A stretch of DNA of 24,274 bases from CAG-533 sp963645165 (GTDB lineage Bacteria; Bacillota_I; Bacilli_A; RF39; UBA660), in contig CAVIQT010000072.1 of the NCBI GenBank assembly GCA_963645165.1, forward strand, positions 1-24,274, given 5' to 3'. A model generated the notes under the pieces. The model ran no database searches, was not told the origin of the DNA, and saw nothing but the letters and a program-made list of their open reading frames with translations. Position numbers and translations under genes: made by a program. Shown here piece by piece: positions 8,547 to 13,553 of this stretch. The first letter of the stretch is position 1. Each line of letters begins with the position of its first letter.

Positions 8547-9323
8547 ATGGATATTAAAATTGGTTCATATGTTACCCGTAAAAGTTATAATCATGACATA
8601 ATCTTTAAAGTCTTAAATATTAAAGATAATATCTATTACTTAAAAGGACAAAATATAAGGTTATATGCTGATAGTCCCCTTGAAGACTTAAATTTATCTA
8701 CTAAAAATAGACAAAATGATGAATTTGAGGGCATTCTATCCTTAGATCGCTCCCTAGATCGTAATGATTACTTTTATATGCCAGCTAAGATTCTTCACTG
8801 TGACGGCGATGACGACTACTTAAATAGATGCCTAAACTATTACCGCAAAAATAATTTAAAAGCCATTGGTAAAGTTGTAAAAGAAGAAGAATTACCAAAT
8901 AAAATAAATAAATTCTTAAATGATTATAACCCAGATATCGTAATAATTACCGGTCATGACGCTTACTACAAGAAAAAAGGAAATAAAAATGATTTAAATA
9001 ACTATCGAAACTCTAAGTATTTTTGTGAAACAGTCAAAAAAGCTCGTAAATATGAAAAAGACCATGACAAGTTAGTAATAATTGCCGGTGCTTGCCAAAG
9101 CAACTATGAAGAATTAATTAAATGTGGTGCGAACTATGCATCCAGCCCTAAAAGAGTTAATATTCATGCATTAGATCCTGCTATAATCGCATCAACAATC
9201 GCACTTACTAACAAAATGGAAACTATTAACCTAATAGAATTATTAAATAAAACCAAATATGGTTCCGATGGAATGGGAGGAGTAGTTGGAAATGGACTTA
9301 TGTATGTGGGGTACCCAAGATGA
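8547..9323 (+). CDS. yabG: YabG sporulation-specific protease
   Basis: 258 residues, peptidase family U57. The family's C-terminal signature is clear: PDIVIITGHDAYYKKKG, then YRNSKYFCETVKKAR, AGACQSNYEELIKCGANYAS and SPKRVNIHALDP. The N-terminal ~50 residues form the usual SH3-like start (KIGSYVTRKSY). In B. subtilis YabG is made in the mother cell and cleaves coat proteins (SafA, SpoIVA and others) during spore maturation; homologs are confined to spore formers, so this gene is strong evidence that the organism sporulates. GGAG ribosome site 9 nt upstream. Its stop overlaps the veg start (ATGA), the same yabG-veg order as B. subtilis. Confidence 0.95.
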   Translation: MDIKIGSYVTRKSYNHDIIFKVLNIKDNIYYLKGQNIRLYADSPLEDLNLSTKNRQNDEFEGILSLDRSLDRNDYFYMPAKILHCDGDDDYLNRCLNYYRKNNLKAIGKVVKEEELPNKINKFLNDYNPDIVIITGHDAYYKKKGNKNDLNNYRNSKYFCETVKKARKYEKDHDKLVIIAGACQSNYEELIKCGANYASSPKRVNIHALDPAIIASTIALTNKMETINLIELLNKTKYGSDGMGGVVGNGLMYVGYPR

Positions 9324-9529
9324 TTGAAAGTATTAAAACTAGTATTCGAAATCACCTAAACAAAGAAGTAAAAATAGTTGCCAAAGAAAACCGTAACCGA
9401 AATGAAGTATTCTATGGATATATATCTGAAATATACAATCATGTATTCGTAATAACCAATGGTATAGAGAAAAAAAGTTATACATACTCAGATATTTTAA
9501 GCAAAGATATTTATATAACCTTTTTATAA
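9320..9529 (+). CDS. veg: Veg-like protein
   Basis: 69 residues resembling B. subtilis Veg (86 residues), with the recognisable frame IKTSIRNHLNKEVKIVAKEN, then NEVFYGYISEIYNHVFVI and KSYTYSDILSKDIYITF. Veg stimulates biofilm formation through SinR in B. subtilis and is abundant; its biochemical role is unsettled. Position directly after yabG matches B. subtilis. The start overlaps the yabG stop, so it is probably translated with yabG, whereas in B. subtilis veg has its own strong promoter. The C-terminal tail of the Bacillus protein is missing. Confidence 0.82.
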   Translation: MIESIKTSIRNHLNKEVKIVAKENRNRNEVFYGYISEIYNHVFVITNGIEKKSYTYSDILSKDIYITFL

Positions 9530-9533
9530 ACTC

Positions 9534-9562
9534 TTGCAATTTTCCCTTTAATGCATTAAAAT
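9534..9562 (+). promoter_or_regulatory. Sigma-A-type promoter for spoVG
   Basis: TTGCAA (9534-9539), 17-nt spacer, TAAAAT (9557-9562), then a GAAGGAG ribosome site. The B. subtilis gene uses sigma-H; no clear sigma-H site was seen. Confidence 0.6.
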
Positions 9563-9595
9563 TATACTAGGTTATACTTAGAAGGAGTGAAAAAT

Positions 9596-9865
9596 ATGGA
9601 AATTACATCTGTAAACGTACGTAAAATTGAAAAAGAAGGTTCACGCATGAAAGGAATCGCATCTGTATTATTAGATGATGCTTTTGCTGTACATGACATT
9701 AGAATCATTGAAGGAGACAACGGTTTATTTATAGCTATGCCTAGTAGAAAAACTGCAACAGGCGGTTATAGAGATATTGCTCATCCAATCAATCCAGACG
9801 TTCGTAAACTATTCGAAGATGCAATTATAGAAGAATATAATAAAGAAGAAACTACTGAAGAATAA
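9596..9865 (+). CDS. spoVG: SpoVG, RNA/DNA-binding regulator
   Basis: 89 residues, family-typical. Conserved stretches are MEITSVNVRKI, MKGIASVLLDDAFAVHDIRI, DNGLFIAMPSRK, and YRDIAHPINPDVR. SpoVG is a small nucleic-acid-binding regulator affecting septation, sporulation and cell-envelope genes in Firmicutes. The ATG at 9596 is chosen over a GTG at 9587 because GAAGGAG (9581-9587) is correctly spaced for 9596 and overlaps the GTG. In B. subtilis spoVG is followed by gcaD and prs; here it is followed directly by yabP. Confidence 0.96.
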   Translation: MEITSVNVRKIEKEGSRMKGIASVLLDDAFAVHDIRIIEGDNGLFIAMPSRKTATGGYRDIAHPINPDVRKLFEDAIIEEYNKEETTEE

Positions 9866-9898
9866 TTTACTATTCTTTAATAATTAATTCATAAAAAT

Positions 9899-9935
9899 AA
9901 AAAATCCTCATACTTTTTTATAGGAGGATTTTTTT
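9899..9935 (+). terminator. Terminator hairpin that contains the yabP ribosome site
   Basis: AAAAAATCCTC (9899-9909) pairs perfectly with GAGGATTTTTT (9924-9934), an 11-bp stem followed by T. The 3' arm includes AGGAGG (9922-9927), the Shine-Dalgarno of yabP 8 nt from its ATG. The element can therefore end spoVG transcription and would also mask the yabP ribosome site on read-through RNA. Confidence 0.75.
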
Positions 9936-10217
9936 ATGGATAAAATGATTGACGCACCTGCATTTACTCACGTTATAAAATTAAATGATCGAAAAAATAT
10001 TATTATTAGTGGTATTAAAAAAATAAATAACTTTGATGAACACGAATTTAATCTAGAGTCAATAATGGGAAATATTCTTATTAAAGGAGACAATTTAGAA
10101 ATGATAAAACTAGACACAGTCGAAGGAAACGTATCTATAAAAGGAAAAATAAACAGTTTTACATATAATGATGGAATATCAAAAGAAAATAGTATTTTAA
10201 TGAAACTTTTCAAATGA
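9936..10217 (+). CDS. yabP: Sporulation protein YabP
   Basis: 93 residues of the YabP/YqfC family. Signature segments: IIISGIKKINNFDEHEFNLE, SIMGNILIKGDNL, and LDTVEGNVSIKGKINSFTY, close to the B. subtilis YabP pattern. YabP is made in the mother cell and is needed for spore development, probably with YabQ at the forespore membrane; its molecular action is unknown. Its stop overlaps the yabQ start (ATGA). The ribosome site is embedded in the upstream hairpin. yabO, which precedes yabP in B. subtilis, is absent. Confidence 0.9.
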   Translation: MDKMIDAPAFTHVIKLNDRKNIIISGIKKINNFDEHEFNLESIMGNILIKGDNLEMIKLDTVEGNVSIKGKINSFTYNDGISKENSILMKLFK

Positions 10218-10453
10218 AAGAATTACTATTAATTATAATATCTATTATTTATGGATTTACTTTCTCATTTATATTTAGATACTTAAAAACATCTCTTCTC
10301 CTAAGTCTATTACAATCAATAACTTTCACTAGTACTTATATTTACATAATGTATATTTTAAATAATGGAATAATTAACTATATTTTAAAAATATCTATAA
10401 TAATTGGATTTGTACTATATCTAAAAGTGTCAAATTTACCCAAAAAGATGTAA
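10214..10453 (+). CDS. yabQ: Short YabQ-like sporulation membrane protein
   Basis: 79 residues, three predicted transmembrane segments (about 3-20, 26-48, 54-70). Call rests on position (yabP-yabQ-divIC, coupled by ATGA) and on a YabQ-like pattern: N-terminal helix, then a Leu/Ile-rich segment ending in ILNNGIINYILKISIIIGFV, which parallels the NEGEIRFYVFLALLCGY region of B. subtilis YabQ. YabQ of B. subtilis is about 210 residues and needed for the spore cortex; the C-terminal half is absent here. Sequence identity is low, so the family name depends mostly on context. Confidence 0.7.
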   Translation: MKELLLIIISIIYGFTFSFIFRYLKTSLLLSLLQSITFTSTYIYIMYILNNGIINYILKISIIIGFVLYLKVSNLPKKM

Positions 10454-10469
10454 AGAACACAAATTTATA

Positions 10470-10497
10470 TTGCAAAATTATATATTAGACGTATACT
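10470..10497 (+). promoter_or_regulatory. Sigma-A-type promoter for divIC
   Basis: TTGCAA (10470-10475), 16-nt spacer, TATACT (10492-10497), then GGAG at 10506-10509 before the ATG at 10519. It separates divIC from the sporulation genes upstream. Confidence 0.55.
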
Positions 10498-10518
10498 AAA
10501 AATACGGAGCGTGTTTAC

Positions 10519-10821
10519 ATGAATAAAAAAACCAAAAAAGATAAACGAAGAATGCTTATTTGGTCAATGGTACTATTTATTATAGTATCATATTTATGTG
10601 TTTTCTCATTTAATTACTGGTCTAAAATTCTTGCTAATAAAAAAGAAAAAATTTTATTAGAACAAAAATATACCGAACTATTAAAAGAAGAAGCAACCTT
10701 AAACGATGAAGCAAATAAGCTTCAAGACCCAGAATATGTTGCTAAATATGCCCGTGAAAAATATTCCTACTCAAAAGATGGGGAAATAAAAATAAAATTT
10801 CCTGAAGAAGAAGATAACTAA
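10519..10821 (+). CDS. divIC: DivIC/FtsB-like septum formation protein
   Basis: 100-residue bitopic membrane protein: basic cytoplasmic N-terminus (NKKTKKDKRR), one transmembrane helix (about 13-31), a coiled-coil stretch rich in Lys/Glu/Leu (about 35-66) and the DivIC/FtsB motif LQDPEYVAKYAREKY (67-81). It works with FtsL and DivIB at the division septum. Same position after yabQ as in B. subtilis. The C-terminus is short and acidic (PEEEDN). Confidence 0.92.
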   Translation: MNKKTKKDKRRMLIWSMVLFIIVSYLCVFSFNYWSKILANKKEKILLEQKYTELLKEEATLNDEANKLQDPEYVAKYAREKYSYSKDGEIKIKFPEEEDN

Positions 10822-10822
10822 T

Positions 10823-10851
10823 TTGCATTAAATCCTGCCTTATGTTATAAT
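10823..10851 (+). promoter_or_regulatory. Strong sigma-A promoter for ssrA
   Basis: TTGCAT (10823-10828), 17-nt spacer, TATAAT (10846-10851), 12 nt before the first base of the tmRNA. Confidence 0.8.
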
Positions 10852-10863
10852 TCACCTGTACTT

Positions 10864-11215
10864 GGGGCCGTTTTGGTTTCGACAGAATATATTTGGTATT
10901 GTTTGCAAGTGGTCGCTGTCCTAAACAGCACACAGTTTAAAATAACTGACAACACAAATTATAATACCGCTCTAGCATTCGCATAGTTCGCGATTTGAGC
11001 ACTGATTTATAACTAATTCTACAAAGTTATAAATTGGTTCATAATAGTAGAATATATCTATTAATTGCCTAGTTTAATAGATGAATAATTATAGGCTTAG
11101 TTAATGTATCTTTCGGTAATTTTGAGCGCATTAATGAACTAACAAATTATCTAAACTTGTAGACGGCAATATTTAAGTATTTTGGACAGCGGTTCAAATC
11201 CGCTCGGCTCCACCA
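10864..11215 (+). ncRNA. ssrA: Transfer-messenger RNA (tmRNA)
   Basis: 352-nt tmRNA, which rescues stalled ribosomes together with SmpB. The 5' end GGGGCCG (10864-10870) pairs with CGGCTCC (11205-11211) as a 7-bp acceptor stem; discriminator A and encoded CCA follow (11212-11215). The T arm is AGCGG-TTCAAAT-CCGCT (11188-11204), and the conserved 5' GGTTTCGAC is present. The tag reading frame most probably begins at GAC 10948 and ends at TAG 10984-10986, giving DNTNYNTALAFA; a preceding Thr codon (10945) is possible if the resume point is one codon earlier. The Phe-Ala ending resembles Mycoplasma tags (YAFA) more than the usual ALAA. Own promoter and terminator. Confidence 0.96.
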
Positions 11216-11283
11216 TTGACGAATCTGTTCGAACTATTCGAACTTTGATATATAGAAATCAATCGAAATGATTGATTTTTTTT
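11213..11283 (+). repeat. Inverted-repeat copy A, directly 3' of tmRNA
   Basis: From the CCA end of the tmRNA onward, this stretch matches the reverse complement of 17384-17455, which follows the CCA end of tRNA-Cys. The first 26 bases agree at 25 positions (CCATTGACGAATCT, then G or A, then TTCGAACTATT). The middle diverges with short gaps, then ATATATAGA and the ATCAATC/GATTGAT terminator agree again. Copy A contains the dyad GTTCGAA-cta-TTCGAAC at 11227-11243. Confidence 0.85.
11256..11283 (+). terminator. Terminator of ssrA
   Basis: AAATCAATC (11256-11264) pairs with GATTGATTT (11270-11278) with loop GAAAT and a T-run to 11283. Confidence 0.85.
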
Positions 11284-11318
11284 CGTTTAGAAAAAAATCA
11301 TAAGAAAGGTTGGTGTCT

Positions 11319-11594
11319 ATGATAAATATTATCAAAAAAGAAATTGATGTAGAAGAATCTTTAAGAAAGAGATTAGAAATTATATGTGATTTTTGTAATA
11401 CTACTCCAATTATTATAAATGGTAGTATTAGAAAAGTTGATAAAACTAATTTATCTTATATTGAGCCACATAAAATAATAATCAATAATAATGTATTTCT
11501 TGCATTTAATTATTCTAATGAAATCTATATTAATAATTTAAGTAGAAAAATTAAGATAAATGAACTTGAAAACTATATTAAAAGTCAAAATTAA
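11319..11594 (+). CDS. Unknown 91-residue protein
   Basis: I do not recognise this protein. The ATG at 11319 is preceded by AAAGG at 11305-11309 with correct spacing; TTG and GTG codons just upstream are less likely starts. The sequence is hydrophilic, Ile/Asn-rich, with no signal peptide or membrane segment; the first half contains CDFCNTT (a Cys-x-x-Cys pair one residue short of a usual zinc knuckle, no second pair). The C-terminal half (FNYSNEIYINNLSRKIKI) looks like beta hairpins. Leu is written with TTA and CTT, without the CTA codons that are common in the nearby core genes, a mild sign of different origin. It is the first gene inside the inverted-repeat interval. Confidence 0.6.
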   Translation: MINIIKKEIDVEESLRKRLEIICDFCNTTPIIINGSIRKVDKTNLSYIEPHKIIINNNVFLAFNYSNEIYINNLSRKIKINELENYIKSQN

Positions 11595-11637
11595 CAGTAT
11601 TTAATCCAGTTAGTGTAGAATAAGTGTGGAGATTTTT

Positions 11638-11666
11638 TTGATAATTTAAATAATTTATGCTATTAT
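11638..11666 (+). promoter_or_regulatory. Strong sigma-A promoter for the small-peptide RNA
   Basis: TTGATA (11638-11643), exact 17-nt spacer, TATTAT (11661-11666). Transcription should start near 11673, about 150 nt ahead of the small ORF at 11824. Confidence 0.75.
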
Positions 11667-11780
11667 TAGTATGTAAGCAAGAGAATTTACATAAAATAAA
11701 AAAGGGGAACATTAGATTCTGCAAGTGAATGTCGCCTCTAAAAAATTTAGTATTGACACTCAATCAGAGATGAAAGAGTG

Positions 11781-11873
11781 TCATATTTTTATTGCTATTA
11801 CCAATGAGGTAAGGAGTAATAAAATGATAGCAATAAGACGAAAGACTTTTATTATAAAAGTTCTTTTATTCAT
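11781..11873 (-). CDS. Possible 30-residue hydrophobic peptide on the reverse strand
   Basis: ATG at 11873 (reverse) preceded by a consensus AAGGAGG (11886-11880 reverse) at 6-nt spacing. It encodes a basic start MNKRTFIIKVFR followed by LIAIILLLLTSLVIAIKI, a single membrane helix, and stops within the left arm of the GACACTC hairpin. It overlaps the forward small ORF completely. I saw no convincing reverse-strand promoter, and the local palindrome ACTTTTAT-T-ATAAAAGT makes both strands code TFIIKV, so one of the two ORFs may be a mirror artefact. Confidence 0.35.
   Translation of the reverse strand: MNKRTFIIKVFRLIAIILLLLTSLVIAIKI
11791..11834 (+). promoter_or_regulatory. Leader hairpin enclosing the Shine-Dalgarno and start of the small peptide
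   Basis: ATTGCTA (11791-11797) pairs with TAGCAAT (11828-11834), and TTACC (11798-11802) with GGTAA (11808-11812). The ribosome site AAGGAG (11811-11816) and the ATG (11824) lie within the enclosed segment, so this fold would hold translation off. A further upstream stem is TGACACTC (11754-11761) with GAGTGTCA (11776-11783). Confidence 0.55.
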
Positions 11874-11937
11874 TGTATTCCTCCTTTCTTTCTCAAGATT
11901 GGAGGACGACACTCGCACCAATTATGTTTTTACTTGA
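11824..11937 (+). CDS. 37-residue membrane peptide, type I toxin-like (candidate)
   Basis: Too short for routine annotation. ATG at 11824 behind AAGGAG at 7-nt spacing. The peptide has a basic head (MIAIRRKTFIIK), one hydrophobic helix (VLLFIVFLLSF) and a charged tail (SRLEDDTRT). This layout, the long structured leader, the sequestered ribosome site and the own promoter and terminator are those of type I toxin mRNAs such as Fst, TxpA or BsrG, though I see no direct sequence match to any of them. Alternatives: a small regulatory RNA with a chance ORF, or a membrane-protein modulator. No obvious antisense RNA promoter was found, which is the main gap in the toxin-antitoxin reading. Confidence 0.5.
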   Translation: MIAIRRKTFIIKVLLFIVFLLSFSRLEDDTRTNYVFT

Positions 11938-11951
11938 ATCTTTAGACAGAT

Positions 11952-11977
11952 ATCAATCATAGATGGTTGATTTTTTT
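11952..11977 (+). terminator. Terminator of the small-peptide RNA
   Basis: ATCAATCA (11952-11959) pairs with TGGTTGAT (11964-11971) with a 4-nt loop and a run of seven T. It ends 15 nt after the peptide stop codon, giving a transcript of about 305 nt. Confidence 0.75.
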
Positions 11978-11979
11978 AA

Positions 11980-12196
11980 TTATATTCACCTCATAAGAAA
12001 AGAGTATAGAATATTTATAAATAATTAAATAACACAAATGTAATTACTATTTTGAACTAAACTAGGGAATCAAAAATCATTACTCTCTGCGGTATGATTT
12101 AATATTTATTTAAAAGGACTGAATTATAAGGATTAATTACCGGAAAGTAGGAGGTTAAGTTCTTTATTTTCTATCCCTATTATTGTTAATAAAATA
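11980..12196. other. Intergenic stretch without recognised gene
   Basis: About 215 bases. No coding frame with a credible ribosome site. A weak dyad AATCAT (12079-12084) ... ATGATT lies around ACTCTCTGCGG, and GGAAAGTAGGAGG near 12143-12155 resembles a ribosome site but no good ORF follows it. It could be a remnant of decayed accessory DNA. Confidence 0.4.
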
Positions 12197-12225
12197 TTGA
12201 TTATTACTATAAAAAAATGTAAAAT
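12197..12225 (+). promoter_or_regulatory. Promoter for the thioredoxin-like gene
   Basis: TTGATT (12197-12202), 17-nt spacer, TAAAAT (12220-12225), then AAGGAGG just before the ATG at 12244. Confidence 0.65.
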
Positions 12226-12243
12226 ATAAACAAGGAGGTAATT

Positions 12244-13062
12244 ATGAAAGGTAAATTAAAATCATGGATAATTGGCATATTAATTGTAATAGTTTTATTA
12301 ATACCAATAGTTGTAAACTATGTAAAAACTAGAAATATTGAAACAATCAAATACGATGAATTTACAACTAACTTATCAACTACAGAATTCTCATTAACTT
12401 ATATTGGAGACATTAATAGTGATAACTATGACTCAATAGAAAAATCATTATTAAATCTTAGAAGTAAATATGATGCTACTGTAAACTCAATGGATAAAAC
12501 AAAATTATCTGATGATAATTGGAAATCAATTAGCAGTATTAATGAAGAAGTTACAGACAGTGCTTATGTATTTGTAAAAGATGGTGAAATTGTTTATGTT
12601 GGTAAAGACTTATCAGAAACAAAACTTGATACTTTAATTAATAAATACAAAAACAACGTAATTCCAGATGATGAAGTATATTATAAAACATTTACTACCT
12701 ATAAAGAATATATGAAATTAGTAGATAGTAAAAAAGTAACAATGACTGTATTTGGTAGAAACACTTGCAGTTGGTGTAATAAATTTAAACCTGTATACAA
12801 TGATGTAGCGCATGAATACGATATAGATATTTATTATGTTGACTCTGATTCATTTGACTCTACAGAATATAGCAAAATTATCAACTCTGATTTAACTATT
12901 CCAGCAAAATGTAATAGTGGAACTGAAGCAAAACTTTCAGCTGGATTCGGAACCCCATTAACAATATTTACTAAAAATGGTAAATCTATTGATTGTATTT
13001 CTGGATATACTAACAAAGAAGGCTTAGTTAAAGTCCTTAAAGATGTTGGTTTAATTAAATAA
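12244..13062 (+). CDS. Membrane-anchored thioredoxin-like protein
   Basis: 272 residues: a short basic start, one transmembrane helix (about 9-25), then an extracytoplasmic part. Residues 165-272 form a thioredoxin fold with the redox motif CSWC (175-178) and the cis-proline loop GTP (236-238, GTPLTIF). Residues ~40-140 (FSLTYIGDINSDNYDSIEKS ... AYVFVKDGEIVYVGKD) look like a second thioredoxin-type domain without cysteines. Two further Cys, in KCNSG and DCISG, might pair. It probably acts as a thiol-disulfide oxidoreductase on exported proteins; direction (oxidase, reductase) cannot be told. Leu codons are TTA/CTT with no CTA seen, unlike core genes. The next gene follows after 16 nt, so they may be co-transcribed. 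Confidence 0.8.
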   Translation: MKGKLKSWIIGILIVIVLLIPIVVNYVKTRNIETIKYDEFTTNLSTTEFSLTYIGDINSDNYDSIEKSLLNLRSKYDATVNSMDKTKLSDDNWKSISSINEEVTDSAYVFVKDGEIVYVGKDLSETKLDTLINKYKNNVIPDDEVYYKTFTTYKEYMKLVDSKKVTMTVFGRNTCSWCNKFKPVYNDVAHEYDIDIYYVDSDSFDSTEYSKIINSDLTIPAKCNSGTEAKLSAGFGTPLTIFTKNGKSIDCISGYTNKEGLVKVLKDVGLIK

Positions 13063-13078
13063 TAGAAAGAGGATTATT

Positions 13079-13525
13079 ATGGCTTCTACATATGATATTG
13101 TAAAAGATTTTAAAAGAAGATATCCACAAACAGTATGTTGGCGTGTAAAAAAACACTGTGCATTAATAGAACAAAATCTAAAAAATGGAGAAAAAGTTCT
13201 ATATGCTCTTGCTGCTCAAAATGATTTATCTCATGGAAGCATCTTTAATACCGCAGTTCTAGCACTTACTAATGAAAGAATCATTATTGCTCAAGATAGA
13301 ATACTAGTCGGTTACAAAGTATCAACAATCACGCCTGATCAATATAATGATATGCAAATAAATGCTGGTATTATTTGGGGAACAGTCACTATAGATACAC
13401 TAAAAGAAACTGTATTCTTTTCTAACATATCTAAAAAAGCTTTACCCGAAATACAAATTCAAATTTCTTCTTTTATGATAGAAGCAAAAAAGAAATACTA
13501 TAGTAAAGAAAAGGATTCTAATTGA
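13079..13525 (+). CDS. Cytoplasmic protein with bacterial PH-like domain
   Basis: 148 residues, no membrane segment. The stretch ALTNERIIIAQDRILVGYKV ... YNDMQINAGIIWGTVTIDTL is the strand pattern of bacterial pleckstrin-homology-like domains (YokE/bPH type: 'LTNeRIii' followed by an aromatic-glycine hairpin). The N-terminal helix pair (CWRVKKHCALIEQNL) precedes it. Function of these domains is generally unknown. It lies 16 nt behind the thioredoxin-like gene with an AGAGGA ribosome site and ends in its own terminator. Confidence 0.65.
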   Translation: MASTYDIVKDFKRRYPQTVCWRVKKHCALIEQNLKNGEKVLYALAAQNDLSHGSIFNTAVLALTNERIIIAQDRILVGYKVSTITPDQYNDMQINAGIIWGTVTIDTLKETVFFSNISKKALPEIQIQISSFMIEAKKKYYSKEKDSN

Positions 13526-13536
13526 ATTCTTTTTTT
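13512..13536 (+). terminator. Terminator overlapping the PH-like gene stop
   Basis: AGGATTC (13512-13518) pairs with GAATTCT (13524-13530, one G-U) with a 5-nt loop, then six more T. The stop codon 13523-13525 is at the loop edge. Confidence 0.65.
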
Positions 13537-13553
13537 CAAAAAGGAGTCTAACA

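Noticed and set aside
9339..9539. Reverse-strand ORF opposite veg
   Set aside because: Fully covered by the recognised Veg-like gene and without a plausible start.
11725..11937. A 70-residue version of the small peptide starting at GTG 11725
   Set aside because: No ribosome site precedes that GTG, and the extra N-terminal part crosses two RNA stems; the ATG at 11824 has AAGGAG at proper spacing.
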